Source: an uncultured SAR86 cluster bacterium
GTDB lineage: Bacteria; Pseudomonadota; Gammaproteobacteria; Magnimaribacterales; Magnimaribacteraceae
Reading direction: 5' to 3'
DNA: 64,000 nucleotides
Assembly (NCBI GenBank): GCA_902574355.1
Contig: CACGNN010000003.1
Span: 96,565 to 160,564 of the forward strand
Positions 1 through 9,574 of this stretch are shown one piece after another (position 1 is the first letter of the stretch; the number at the start of each line of letters is the position of its first letter). The notes beneath the pieces are model-generated. The model had not been told where the DNA came from and did not search any database. It was given only the letters and a program-made list of their open reading frames with translations. A program made the position numbers and the translations under genes.

Positions 1-295
1 AAATTGCTTTTTGAATCTCCACAAGTTTTTCGTCACCACTGATAACATAATCTAGAGCCTTTTCATCGGTGCCAGGAATTTCTTGAGCCATGCAAGCTAC
101 TTTTAAATCCGGAGGATAATTACATTGGCCTTGATCCGATTCAAATTCACCTAGAATCATCTTAAAGAGGCTTGTTTTTCCAGTTCCATTAGCACCAACT
201 AGTCCAACTTTATTATTTCTATGCACAGTAAAACTTACACCTTCAAATAAAAGATTTGAACCTCTTCTTAGAGATAGATTGTTAAATGAGAGCAT
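1..295 (-). CDS. ABC-F family ATP-binding protein, N-terminal part (truncated by window edge)
   Basis: Reverse-strand translation MLSFNNLSLRRGSNLLFEGVSFTVHRNNKVGLVGANGTGKTSLFKMILGEF... contains Walker A GANGTGKTS typical of ABC-F (YheS/Uup-like). Confidence 0.85.
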   Translation of the reverse strand, partial: MLSFNNLSLRRGSNLLFEGVSFTVHRNNKVGLVGANGTGKTSLFKMILGEFESDQGQCNYPPDLKVACMAQEIPGTDEKALDYVISGDEKLVEIQKAI

Positions 296-445
296 AAATT
301 TGCCTGCGGATTGTAGCAAATATTATCTTCTAAATTTCTAAATAAGATACAACATCGACAGTTAAGCTAGTAAAAAGAATATGTTCATATAAGATTCTTA
401 GATTAAACTAAAGATACAAAGGTTCTAAATTTCTTAATCTAAAAA

Positions 446-637
446 ATGCAATATATCGAAGGCACAATTCATGACCTGCTAATTTTTATAATCATGATTA
501 TTTTAGGAGGATTGACCTGGTACATCGTAAATAAGCTTTTATCTAGTTTGATTACAAATCAAAGAATCACTGAGATTGTATCTATTATCTGTGGACTTTC
601 TGTTGGCGTATATATTATTAACGAGTTCTTACTCTAA
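446..637 (+). CDS. small hypothetical membrane protein
   Basis: 63 aa ORF, strongly hydrophobic, fits between neighbouring genes. Confidence 0.5.
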   Translation: MQYIEGTIHDLLIFIIMIILGGLTWYIVNKLLSSLITNQRITEIVSIICGLSVGVYIINEFLL

Positions 638-678
638 TCCTCTATATACAGGGTGAAATTTCAGTTTATTATTAGATT

Positions 679-1986
679 ATGAGTAATTCACAAAAAGAAT
701 CTAATATAAGAAAAGTAGCTTTGACGTCATTGTCTGGCACTAGTATCGAATGGTATGACTTCTTTTTATACGGCGCAGCAGCAGGTTTAGTATTTCCAAA
801 ACTCTTTTTTGGAGAAGTTGATCCAACTACTGCATTAGTTTTATCTTTTATGACTTTTGCTGCAGGATTTATAGCTAGGCCAATCGGAGGAATTGTCTTT
901 GGTCATTTTGGAGACTTAATAGGAAGAAAGAAGACTTTAGTGATTGCTTTAATGCTTATGGGTATTTCTTCGACTCTTATCGGGTTATTGCCTACCTATG
1001 ACACTATTGGAATAGTTGCTCCAATATTACTTACTGCCTTAAGATTTTGTCAGGGTATTGCGATAGGAGGGCAGTGGGGCGGCGCTATGTTACTAGTTAC
1101 TGAGAGTGCTCCTAGTAATAGGAGAGGCTTCTATGGTGCTTACGCTCAAGCTGGAGCTCCTGTTGGAGTAATTCTTGCAAACATAGCCTTTATTTCAGTA
1201 AGTATGCTTACATCAGAGGAAAACTTCTTATCATGGGGTTGGAGAATTCCATTTCTCATAAGTTTTGTTCTAGTAATTATCAGTATGTATATACAACTAA
1301 ATCTAGAGGACACAAAAGCTTTTCAAGATCTTGAGGCAATGAAATCATCTGATGATAGTAGTCCAAAAGTTGTAAAATCATCTCCAATTTTGGAGGCTTT
1401 AAGAAGATATCCTAAAAGGATTTCACTGGCAGCGGGGGCTTTTCTTTCAGTACAAGTAACTTTCTATATATTAGTGGCATTTATCCTAGCCTATGGTGTT
1501 CAGACCACTGACTTAACTAGAAATGATTTACTAATGGCTGTTTTGATAGGATCTGCATTAATGGTGCCGACGCAATTTATGTTTTCAGATTACTCTGATA
1601 AAAAAGGCAGAAAAGGAATCTTTATGACCGGAGCTGCCTTAACAGCTTTATGGTCCTTTGCTCTTTTCCCTCTAATAGACACGGGAAATTTTTACTTAGT
1701 TATACTAGGTGTGACTGGAGGATTGGCCTTTTTAGGTATGATGTATGGTCCACAAGCAGCCTTTTTTGCTGAATTATTTTCTACAGAAGTGCGATATTCC
1801 GGTGCTTCGCTTGGTTATCAAATTGGAGCAATTATTGGGGGTTCTTTTGCCCCTACAATAGCAACGCTTCTTTGGAAAAATTATGATATTTTTTGGGTGT
1901 CTGTCTATATAGCCTTTGCTTCTATATTGTCTTTAATATCTGTTTATTTTTTAACTGAAACCTATAAGTCAGACTTGAATGAATAG
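679..1986 (+). CDS. MFS transporter, metabolite:H+ symporter (MHS/ProP-ShiA-like)
   Basis: SGTSIEWYDFFLYG N-terminus and GHFGDLIGRKKTL motif. Confidence 0.88.
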   Translation: MSNSQKESNIRKVALTSLSGTSIEWYDFFLYGAAAGLVFPKLFFGEVDPTTALVLSFMTFAAGFIARPIGGIVFGHFGDLIGRKKTLVIALMLMGISSTLIGLLPTYDTIGIVAPILLTALRFCQGIAIGGQWGGAMLLVTESAPSNRRGFYGAYAQAGAPVGVILANIAFISVSMLTSEENFLSWGWRIPFLISFVLVIISMYIQLNLEDTKAFQDLEAMKSSDDSSPKVVKSSPILEALRRYPKRISLAAGAFLSVQVTFYILVAFILAYGVQTTDLTRNDLLMAVLIGSALMVPTQFMFSDYSDKKGRKGIFMTGAALTALWSFALFPLIDTGNFYLVILGVTGGLAFLGMMYGPQAAFFAELFSTEVRYSGASLGYQIGAIIGGSFAPTIATLLWKNYDIFWVSVYIAFASILSLISVYFLTETYKSDLNE

Positions 1987-1989
1987 AGG

Positions 1990-2640
1990 CTAAATTAATT
2001 TACCATTTTCCATTCTTAACTGTTTATCAGTCATGACCTCAGCTTCATAAGGATCATGAGTGACTAGAAGAATACTAGAATTTTTTTCAGAACAAACCTC
2101 AGACACTTCTTTATATAGAGTTTTTCTAAGCTCCTCATCTAGGGCACTAAAAGGTTCGTCTAACAATAGTAAATCTGGATTCGGTGCGAGAGATCGAGCA
2201 AGTGCAACTCTTTGTTGTTCTCCTCCAGATATTTCATGAGGGTACTTATTCTTTAGAGAATCTATTTTTAAAAGTTCTAGAAGATCCGATACAATTTTGT
2301 TTTTATCTTTATTTCTATGAATCCCAAAACAAATATTTTCATAGACAGACAAATGAGGAAAAAGAGCTTTCTCTTGGACAACAAGTCCAACATTTCGTTT
2401 TTCAGGAGGAATGAATATTTTGTGATTAGTCATAACTTCTGCTTTCTTAATAATCTCTCCGCTATTTGGTTTTTCTAACCCAGCAATAAGCCTTAATAAA
2501 GTACTTTTTCCACATCCCGAAGGACCCAATATTGAAACTTTTTCTCCGATTGAAATATTTAAATTAAGATCTTTTATTGTTAAGTCAGACTCCCCGTAAG
2601 CATGATTCAGTTCTTTAATTTCTAAGATTAGGTTATCCAT
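1990..2640 (-). CDS. fbpC: Fe3+ ABC transporter ATP-binding protein
   Basis: Walker A GPSGCGKST, signature SGGEQQRVALARSL, Walker B LLLLDEPFSALD; operonic with permease and iron SBP. Confidence 0.85.
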   Translation of the reverse strand: MDNLILEIKELNHAYGESDLTIKDLNLNISIGEKVSILGPSGCGKSTLLRLIAGLEKPNSGEIIKKAEVMTNHKIFIPPEKRNVGLVVQEKALFPHLSVYENICFGIHRNKDKNKIVSDLLELLKIDSLKNKYPHEISGGEQQRVALARSLAPNPDLLLLDEPFSALDEELRKTLYKEVSEVCSEKNSSILLVTHDPYEAEVMTDKQLRMENGKLI

Positions 2641-2644
2641 TTAC

Positions 2645-4249
2645 TCAATTGGGTCTAGATGATCTTATCATTTTTGAGAGAAATATTATGGGAATCAATC
2701 CAATAATGACTATGGCAATAGCAGGTGCAGCTGCTTGTAACATTCTTTCTTCAGAGGCATAGGTATATGTTGAAACGGCTAACGTTTCAAAATTAAATGG
2801 CCTTAATATAAGAGTAGCGGGTAATTCTTTGACTACATCAGACATCACAAGTAAAACTGAGGTTAATAAAGCGGTTTTCATTAGCGGAGAATGTACATTG
2901 ATCAACATGCGCCAACCTGATATTCCAAGCAATCTAGATGACTCATCCATCGAATTACTAATTCTTTGGTAACCAGATTCTATAGAGGAGTTTGCAAGTG
3001 CATAAGTTTTTATGACGTATGCAATCATCAAACCGAAGATAGAGCCAGTCAATACAATATCTAAACTAGAGAATAAAAAAGTATCAAGATATACCATTAA
3101 CTGAACCATACCCACGGCAAGGATTAAGCCTGGTACAGCGTAACCTAATGACAATAGCGAACTTAATTTCTCAACCAATTTATTAGGTTTAAATCTGACT
3201 GAAAAGTTTATTAATAGAGCTAATCCGGCACAAATTATACCTGTACCTAAAGACAGACTCAGCGTATTCATTGCATTACTAATAAATCTATCATTGAAAA
3301 AGCCTAGGTTAACTTCGTAAGCCCAAAAACTAAGTTCAACTATCGGAATAATAAAGCCTATAAAAATTGGAATAAAACAAATCAAAAATGCTATTAATGC
3401 CTTAAAACCTTGCAGATTATCCTCAAGATTGGGCGAGAAATTAGAATTATTAGATGTGTAGATTGACCCGCCCCGAGTATTTTTTTCGATTAGGTAAAAT
3501 ACACCAACAATAATAAGCAATAAAGAAGCCAGTTGCATTGCAGTTTGTAGATCGTACAAGCCATACCAAGTTCTAAATATGCCTGTGGTAAAAGTCTCAA
3601 TTGCAAAGTGATCAACTGCACCGAAGTCAGATAAAGTTTCCATGATCACTAACATGACACCAGCTATAACAGCAGGTCTTATCATAGGTAACGCAAGCTT
3701 ATAAAACACTTGTACTTGATTGAGACCTAGCAATCGTGAGGCTTCTTTCATTGATTTTGATTGATTGATTAGGGCACTTCTAGAAACCAGGTAAACATAA
3801 GGGTAAAGAGTAAAGGCGAACACTATGATTGCTCCATACATACTCCTCACATTTGGAAAGAAAACGAAATCACTACTGAGATCAAATAAATATCTAATTA
3901 AATTATTTGCATCGCCATAAGGATCAAATAGTCCAGTAAAAGTATAGGCCAAAATGTATGGAGGTATAGACAACGGAAGAATTAAAGCCCATTCAAATAT
4001 ATCCTTACCTATAAAGTTGTAGTTTGTAACAGTCCAGGCAGTCACTGTTCCAATAATGAATACTAAGAATGCAACTCCAATAACTAAAATTAGTGATGAA
4101 TTTACATAGTCTAAAAGAACAAATTCATAAAGATGAGACCAATTATCAGAATAATTCCCAAGTAAACTTGATAAAACTATTACTAGAGGAGCAGTAAAGA
4201 TAATCAGGACTGCAAAAGGGAGAAGTCTCCAGGAAGATATAGTGTTCAA
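2645..4249 (-). CDS. fbpB: Fe3+ ABC transporter permease (double-length)
   Basis: 534 aa, duplicated BPD_transp_1-type membrane domains, adjacent to fbpC/fbpA. Confidence 0.85.
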   Translation of the reverse strand: MNTISSWRLLPFAVLIIFTAPLVIVLSSLLGNYSDNWSHLYEFVLLDYVNSSLILVIGVAFLVFIIGTVTAWTVTNYNFIGKDIFEWALILPLSIPPYILAYTFTGLFDPYGDANNLIRYLFDLSSDFVFFPNVRSMYGAIIVFAFTLYPYVYLVSRSALINQSKSMKEASRLLGLNQVQVFYKLALPMIRPAVIAGVMLVIMETLSDFGAVDHFAIETFTTGIFRTWYGLYDLQTAMQLASLLLIIVGVFYLIEKNTRGGSIYTSNNSNFSPNLEDNLQGFKALIAFLICFIPIFIGFIIPIVELSFWAYEVNLGFFNDRFISNAMNTLSLSLGTGIICAGLALLINFSVRFKPNKLVEKLSSLLSLGYAVPGLILAVGMVQLMVYLDTFLFSSLDIVLTGSIFGLMIAYVIKTYALANSSIESGYQRISNSMDESSRLLGISGWRMLINVHSPLMKTALLTSVLLVMSDVVKELPATLILRPFNFETLAVSTYTYASEERMLQAAAPAIAIVIIGLIPIIFLSKMIRSSRPN

Positions 4250-4295
4250 TTTTAAATTTAAAAACGTTTGTAATTAAGCTTAAACTAGAAAAGAG

Positions 4296-5315
4296 CTATT
4301 TCCAACCAGACCTATCCATAAGCTTTACTGCATCAGGATTAAGTTCACCAAAACTTCTCACAGAAGTTTGATCTTCTTTGAAGTCTGTTCCAAACCCTGC
4401 TATCTCACTGCTGGGTGCAACATCATTAAGAACTGAATATTCATATGATTTATCAATCATATATTTTTGTACTCTGTTTGAAATTAAAAATTCAATGAAA
4501 GAATTAGCATTATCTTTATTTGGTGCATTTTTTAATATACCAGCCCCACTTATATTGATATGAGCTCCTCTATTATCTTGATTTGGGAAAATCATTTTTA
4601 CTTTCTTTGCTGCTTCTAGTTGTTCTTGCCCAGCAGATCCAGAAAGCATTATCCCTATGTAATAGCTATTTGCTATGGCTAAGTCTGCCTCTCCATTTGC
4701 TACTGCTATTATTTGTGATCTGTCGTTGCCTTGGGGTTTTCTTGCAAAGTTACTGACTAATTTTTTGGCCCATATTTCAGTTGCTTCTTCTCCTATATTC
4801 TCTATCAATGATGCAACTAAAGATTGGTTATACATATTATTGGAACTTCTTATAACGATTCTTTTATTCCATTTTTGATCCGCTAAGTCTTCGTAATTAA
4901 AATTCTCTAGTAGTTCATCAGAGATATTCTCTGGATTGTAAAATATAACCCTGGCTCTTTTAGCTATAGCTGTCCACTCATTATTTGGACCTCTGAGATT
5001 TTCAGGAATCTCAGTGAGCACTTTTTCAGACTGAATGCTTTGAAATAAACCTTCTTTTTGAACTTTCCAAAGATTTCCTGCATCTACGGTGAAAAAGATG
5101 TCAGCAGGTGAGTTTTTACCTTCCGCCTTAAGTCGCTGCAATAGGGCACTGCCTTTTCCAGAGATGATATTAACTTTTATACCAGTCTCTTGTGTAAATT
5201 CTTCGTAAAGTGCATCATCTGAATCATAGTGTCGAGATGTATATACATTTACTTCGTCAGCGGTAACTAAATTAACAAAAAAGGCAAAAAGCAAAATCAG
5301 TTGAATTTTCTTCAT
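4296..5315 (-). CDS. fbpA: Fe3+ ABC transporter substrate-binding protein
   Basis: Signal peptide, then VNVYTSRHYDSDDALYEEFTQETGIKVN typical of FbpA/FutA; upstream Fur-like box. Confidence 0.88.
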   Translation of the reverse strand: MKKIQLILLFAFFVNLVTADEVNVYTSRHYDSDDALYEEFTQETGIKVNIISGKGSALLQRLKAEGKNSPADIFFTVDAGNLWKVQKEGLFQSIQSEKVLTEIPENLRGPNNEWTAIAKRARVIFYNPENISDELLENFNYEDLADQKWNKRIVIRSSNNMYNQSLVASLIENIGEEATEIWAKKLVSNFARKPQGNDRSQIIAVANGEADLAIANSYYIGIMLSGSAGQEQLEAAKKVKMIFPNQDNRGAHINISGAGILKNAPNKDNANSFIEFLISNRVQKYMIDKSYEYSVLNDVAPSSEIAGFGTDFKEDQTSVRSFGELNPDAVKLMDRSGWK

Positions 5316-5333
5316 GGTTAGGATTTTACTTTA

Positions 5334-5350
5334 TTGAGAATGATTCTCAA
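5334..5350 (-). promoter_or_regulatory. candidate Fur box upstream of fbpABC
   Basis: TTGAGAATGATTCTCAA: perfect 8-bp inverted repeat around one central base, matching the GATAATGATAATCATTATC-type core; lies in the 42-bp gap just upstream of fbpA. Confidence 0.8.
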
Positions 5351-5357
5351 ATAGAAT

Positions 5358-6686
5358 TTACTTTCTATGAACTATTACTGGTAGATCTGTAATGCCTCTA
5401 ATAAAACTTGAGTTGAGATACCTAGTTTCTCCTACAGTTTCAATATATGAAAACCTTTTTAGAATTTCTTCCCAAAGAATCTTAAGTTGAAGATCGGCAA
5501 GCCTATTGCCAAGACATCTATGGATTCCAAAACCAAAGGAGATATGCTGCCTTGCATCTTCTCTTTCAACATTAAGTGCATCAGGATTCTCAAATTTATT
5601 AGTATCTCTATTTGCCGATGTGTACCAGATTGCAACCTTATCCCATTTTTTAATTTTTTTTCCACCAATTTCAACATCTTCCATTGCCGTTCTACACATG
5701 TGTCCAACAGGACTCTGCCACCTAATAATCTCAGACACCATATTTCCTATTAAATCATTGTTAGCTTGTACTTTAGCTAGCTGTTCTGGAAATTGATTGA
5801 AAGCTTTAATGCCACCGCTCATCGAATTTCGAGTAGTGTCATTTCCTGCCACTATTAAGAGAATTACATTTCCTAAAAATTCATTAGGTGTCATATTTTT
5901 GGTATTTTCACCTCGAGCGAGCATTGAAATAAGATCATTTCCATCACTACCATTTGCCTTCCTTTCTTCCCATATTGAATTGAAGTATTCAAAACATTTC
6001 CAAAGTTCTTGAAAACCTTCCTCGGGAGTCTCAAAAAAATCTGGATCCGTTATTCTCTCAACTGTATCTGACCAATGAATCAGTTTTAATCTATCTTCTT
6101 GCGGGACATCAAATAACGTAGCCAACATTCGGCTGGTTAGCTCTATAGATACCTTATCAACCCAATTAAAAGTCTCTCCATCAGGAAGTGCATCAAGAAT
6201 ACTTTCGGTCCTTTCTCTTATTAACTGTTCAAAATTTCCTAAATGGCCCTGAGTAAACATCGGCGCAACCACCTGTCTTTGGTCGGTGTGAATGGGCTGA
6301 TCTTGCATAATGAACATAGGTAGATGAAATATTGCGTCTGGTGGCTCGGACATTGGCTGTCCACCGAGTCTAATTCCACCATTCATAATGTCAGATGAAA
6401 ATGTTTTATGATTCATATCAATAGCTTTTACATCTTCATATCCTGAGATAGACCAATAAGGACCTGCTTGACTATCCTCAGTAAAGTGAACAGGACTCTC
6501 TTCTCTTAATCTTTTAAATACGTCAATATCAAGATTCTTTCCAAACCAATCATTATTGGCAGGATTGATTTTATCGATATCAACAGAGTAGGGATCAATG
6601 TCGTCTGGCAATCCCCACTTAGCTTTTATGTCTGCATTCGAAATATTTTCAATATCAAGAATATTATTTTTTTGATCTGTACTCAT
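5358..6686 (-). CDS. cytochrome P450, CYP153-like (alkane/fatty acid terminal hydroxylase)
   Basis: Heme motif FGFGIHRCLG; NVILLIVAGNDTTRNSMSGG I-helix; GETFNWVDKVSIELTSRMLATLFD resembles remembered CYP153 sequences. Confidence 0.85.
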   Translation of the reverse strand: MSTDQKNNILDIENISNADIKAKWGLPDDIDPYSVDIDKINPANNDWFGKNLDIDVFKRLREESPVHFTEDSQAGPYWSISGYEDVKAIDMNHKTFSSDIMNGGIRLGGQPMSEPPDAIFHLPMFIMQDQPIHTDQRQVVAPMFTQGHLGNFEQLIRERTESILDALPDGETFNWVDKVSIELTSRMLATLFDVPQEDRLKLIHWSDTVERITDPDFFETPEEGFQELWKCFEYFNSIWEERKANGSDGNDLISMLARGENTKNMTPNEFLGNVILLIVAGNDTTRNSMSGGIKAFNQFPEQLAKVQANNDLIGNMVSEIIRWQSPVGHMCRTAMEDVEIGGKKIKKWDKVAIWYTSANRDTNKFENPDALNVEREDARQHISFGFGIHRCLGNRLADLQLKILWEEILKRFSYIETVGETRYLNSSFIRGITDLPVIVHRK

Positions 6687-6760
6687 TTCAAGTACATTAT
6701 CTCAAAAGATATTGATTATTGTTATAAAGTTTTTTTTTAATATGTTTTAAAATGTAGCTA

Positions 6761-7438
6761 ATGATAATAGGAATTTTATTTTTTCTAATTGTCTTTGTTA
6801 TTCCCAAATTTTGGCTTTCGTATTCAATGAAAAGTAATGACAAAGAACTCACAAATATGCCATTCAATGCAGAAGAATTCGGAAGGCTTATTTTGGAAGA
6901 AAATAATTTAAAAGACGTAAAGATCGAAGAATCTTCAATGGTAGATCATTATGATTTAAATGATAAGACTGTAAGAGTTCAAGAAGGTAGGTTGTCAAAA
7001 AAAAGTTTAACTTCTTTAACTATAGTTTGTCATGAAATAGGGCATGCAATACAACATAATGAAGAGTACGGTCCTTTAGTTCGCAGAACAAATATAGTAG
7101 AAAAGACTCAGTGGATTTCTAAACTCGGAGGAATAATACTCTACAGTGGCCTTCCACTCATATTAGCGACAGGTTCCTTCGGCCTGATCAAAATTTGTCT
7201 CATTTTTGTCATATGCTCGGTTCTACTTGGAGTTTTGATTCACTTAATAACCTTAGATGTAGAGATTGATGCAAGCTTCAGACGAGCTATGCCTATTATT
7301 AGAGAAAAGATACCTGAACAATATCATACCAATTGCAGCAATGTACTTAAAGCAGCTGCTTTTACTTATGTTATTGGTGCACTTACAAGTTTCTTGTCTC
7401 TAAGATATTTGTGGCTACTCGTTTCGAGAGTACGTTAG
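6761..7438 (+). CDS. membrane zinc metallopeptidase (YugP/Zn-dependent protease family)
   Basis: HEIGHAIQH zinc motif, hydrophobic segments. Confidence 0.8.
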   Translation: MIIGILFFLIVFVIPKFWLSYSMKSNDKELTNMPFNAEEFGRLILEENNLKDVKIEESSMVDHYDLNDKTVRVQEGRLSKKSLTSLTIVCHEIGHAIQHNEEYGPLVRRTNIVEKTQWISKLGGIILYSGLPLILATGSFGLIKICLIFVICSVLLGVLIHLITLDVEIDASFRRAMPIIREKIPEQYHTNCSNVLKAAAFTYVIGALTSFLSLRYLWLLVSRVR

Positions 7439-7442
7439 AAAT

Positions 7443-7685
7443 TTAATCTAACTTCTCTTCAAAGTCACAGACCATCTTAGCCTCAACAGATCCAACAACA
7501 GCCAAGTTTACTTTTGCACGACCTTCCATAGATCCAGAAACTAGACATTTTTCAAGACTTTCTTGAATAATCTCTCTAACGATCTGAGTTAACTCCTCAA
7601 CAGTTAAGTCGCTAACTGTTTTTTCCTCTGTTGATAAGATATTGAAGCTTACGAGTAAAATTGCACAAATTAATTTCTTTTTCAT
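7443..7685 (-). CDS. hypothetical secreted protein
   Basis: 80 aa ORF with N-terminal signal-like sequence. Confidence 0.5.
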   Translation of the reverse strand: MKKKLICAILLVSFNILSTEEKTVSDLTVEELTQIVREIIQESLEKCLVSGSMEGRAKVNLAVVGSVEAKMVCDFEEKLD

Positions 7686-7689
7686 ATCT

Positions 7690-9195
7690 TTATTTAGTAT
7701 TTTCTTTTATAAATTTTTCAGCATTTGCAAATATGTTCTTCTTTCTCACAGGATCCAATCTGTCTAAAGTTCTGGTGAGAAAGCTCATTCTGGCGTTTTT
7801 TTCAAAGAAGTTTCTATGTTTCTCTGTAAATCTCCAATAGAGTCCATCAACGGTATCATTCCATTCTCCTTTTTTATAATTGCTCATTTTCATCATATAG
7901 TTGGAACCGCACGTATAAGGTTTAGTAGACATTAATCCTCCATCTGCAAAGGTTGCCATTCCATATACATTTGGCACCATCACCCAGTCTGATGAATCAA
8001 TATACATTTCCATAAACCATTTATAGATTTCATCAGGATGAATTTCGCACATATTCATTAGATTACTGATAATCATCAGTCTTGGTATGTGATGATTGTA
8101 GCCATCTTTAAGAACACTTTTTATGCAATCATCAAGAGGAACAATACCAGTCGTTCCGTCATACCAACTTTTGGAGAGTTTGTTGGTATGATTCCAATAG
8201 TTACTTTGCAGTTGGAATTCACTTTGATCTTGATATATACCTCTTATAAATTCTCTCCATCCTATTAATTGCCTTATGAAACCTTCTAACGAATTCAAAG
8301 GTACTTCAAATTTACTTATATGTTTATTAATAGATTTTAAAATTTCCTCAGGAGTTATAAGTCCTAGGTTTAAAGAAGAACTAATGCAACTATGAAAAAG
8401 AAAATTTTCTTTATTCAACATTGCATCTTCGTATAAACCAAAGTTATTGAATTTTATTTCTAAAAAGTTTTTAAAATGTTTATTGGCTTGCTCTCTTGTG
8501 ACTGGAAACCAAAAATTTTCTAATAATCCAGGATGATCAGAAAAATATTTTTCGATGATCTGGACAATATCATTGTGATGCTTTGATTTTTGGTAGGAAG
8601 GTTGAGTAGGCAGTTCTATACCTTTTGGAAATTTTTTTCTATTTTCTTCATCAAAAGACCACTTGCCGCCCTCTGGATTTCCTTCTTCATCCACAAGAAG
8701 ATTTAATCTTTGTCGAGATTTCTTATAGAAATTTGCCATCCTATATTTACTACTATCTCCTTGAAATTCTCTAAATTCCTCTCTTGAAAAAAGGAACATA
8801 GGTGATCGAATAAATTCTATTTCTCTCTCAATCTTCTTAAAATAATTGGTAGATTCTTCCTCGAAGAGCTTATCCTCAATTTCGTAAATATTAATTTTGT
8901 CAAAACTATTTTTCTTCAGAAAGGCATCAAAATTATCAAAGTAACTTTTTGAGACTTTTAAGTTTTCTAGTTTGTTGTAGTGAACATTTATGCCTCTTTC
9001 AATTAATATATCTTTGTATTCCCTCATAGAAGTCAAGAATAGATAGAGTTTCAATTTATGATGTTTTTGGTAAGTACATAGTCCAAAATCCTCAGACATA
9101 TATACATCTGTGCAACCCTTTTCCAGTAAGTCGTCTGGATTGAAAAGTTGATTACCTAGAATTAAAAAAAGATTTCTACCGTTACTGGTTGTCAT
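7690..9195 (-). CDS. cryptochrome/photolyase-related protein (FeS-BCP / (6-4)-type family)
   Basis: ILGNQLF N-terminus, GWREFIRGIY, VPNVYGMATFADGGLMSTKPY and LYWRFTEKHR motifs of the deoxyribodipyrimidine photolyase-related family. Confidence 0.88.
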   Translation of the reverse strand: MTTSNGRNLFLILGNQLFNPDDLLEKGCTDVYMSEDFGLCTYQKHHKLKLYLFLTSMREYKDILIERGINVHYNKLENLKVSKSYFDNFDAFLKKNSFDKINIYEIEDKLFEEESTNYFKKIEREIEFIRSPMFLFSREEFREFQGDSSKYRMANFYKKSRQRLNLLVDEEGNPEGGKWSFDEENRKKFPKGIELPTQPSYQKSKHHNDIVQIIEKYFSDHPGLLENFWFPVTREQANKHFKNFLEIKFNNFGLYEDAMLNKENFLFHSCISSSLNLGLITPEEILKSINKHISKFEVPLNSLEGFIRQLIGWREFIRGIYQDQSEFQLQSNYWNHTNKLSKSWYDGTTGIVPLDDCIKSVLKDGYNHHIPRLMIISNLMNMCEIHPDEIYKWFMEMYIDSSDWVMVPNVYGMATFADGGLMSTKPYTCGSNYMMKMSNYKKGEWNDTVDGLYWRFTEKHRNFFEKNARMSFLTRTLDRLDPVRKKNIFANAEKFIKENTK

Positions 9196-9221
9196 GGCAA
9201 AATGTTGGGCGCAAATTCAAA

Positions 9222-9557
9222 TTAGTTCAAACGGTATTTGAAGTTTATTTGAAATTCATTGTTTTGTTCAAAATATTGATTATTGGCAAAATCATCTTTA
9301 GCAGGCTGTTTTAAGAAATCTATAGTAAATTTCCTTTCAACTGTCTCATTGATGAACTCAGCTTCTTCAGAATCATCACCGCTATTCATGACGAAATAGG
9401 CAATTAATCCTACTGCAACAATTGCGCCTGCAGCAGAACTACTTCCACCGTATCCACCACCATCATCACCTGAAGAAGGATTTTCACTTCCTCCATGATA
9501 ACTAGCCAGAGCCAGATTCGAAGTTATTGAGAACAATAATATAAATAAGTATTTCAT
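9222..9557 (-). CDS. small secreted Gly/Ser-rich hypothetical protein
   Basis: Signal peptide MKYLFILLFSITSNLALA, Gly/Ser-rich segment, TM-like segment, C-terminal FQINFKYRLN. Confidence 0.6.
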   Translation of the reverse strand: MKYLFILLFSITSNLALASYHGGSENPSSGDDGGGYGGSSSAAGAIVAVGLIAYFVMNSGDDSEEAEFINETVERKFTIDFLKQPAKDDFANNQYFEQNNEFQINFKYRLN

Positions 9558-9574
9558 AAATATTTCCTTATATT

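Noticed and set aside
5487-6012. Several + strand ORFs inside the P450 gene
   Set aside because: Antisense to a strong P450 CDS, no recognisable motif or RBS.
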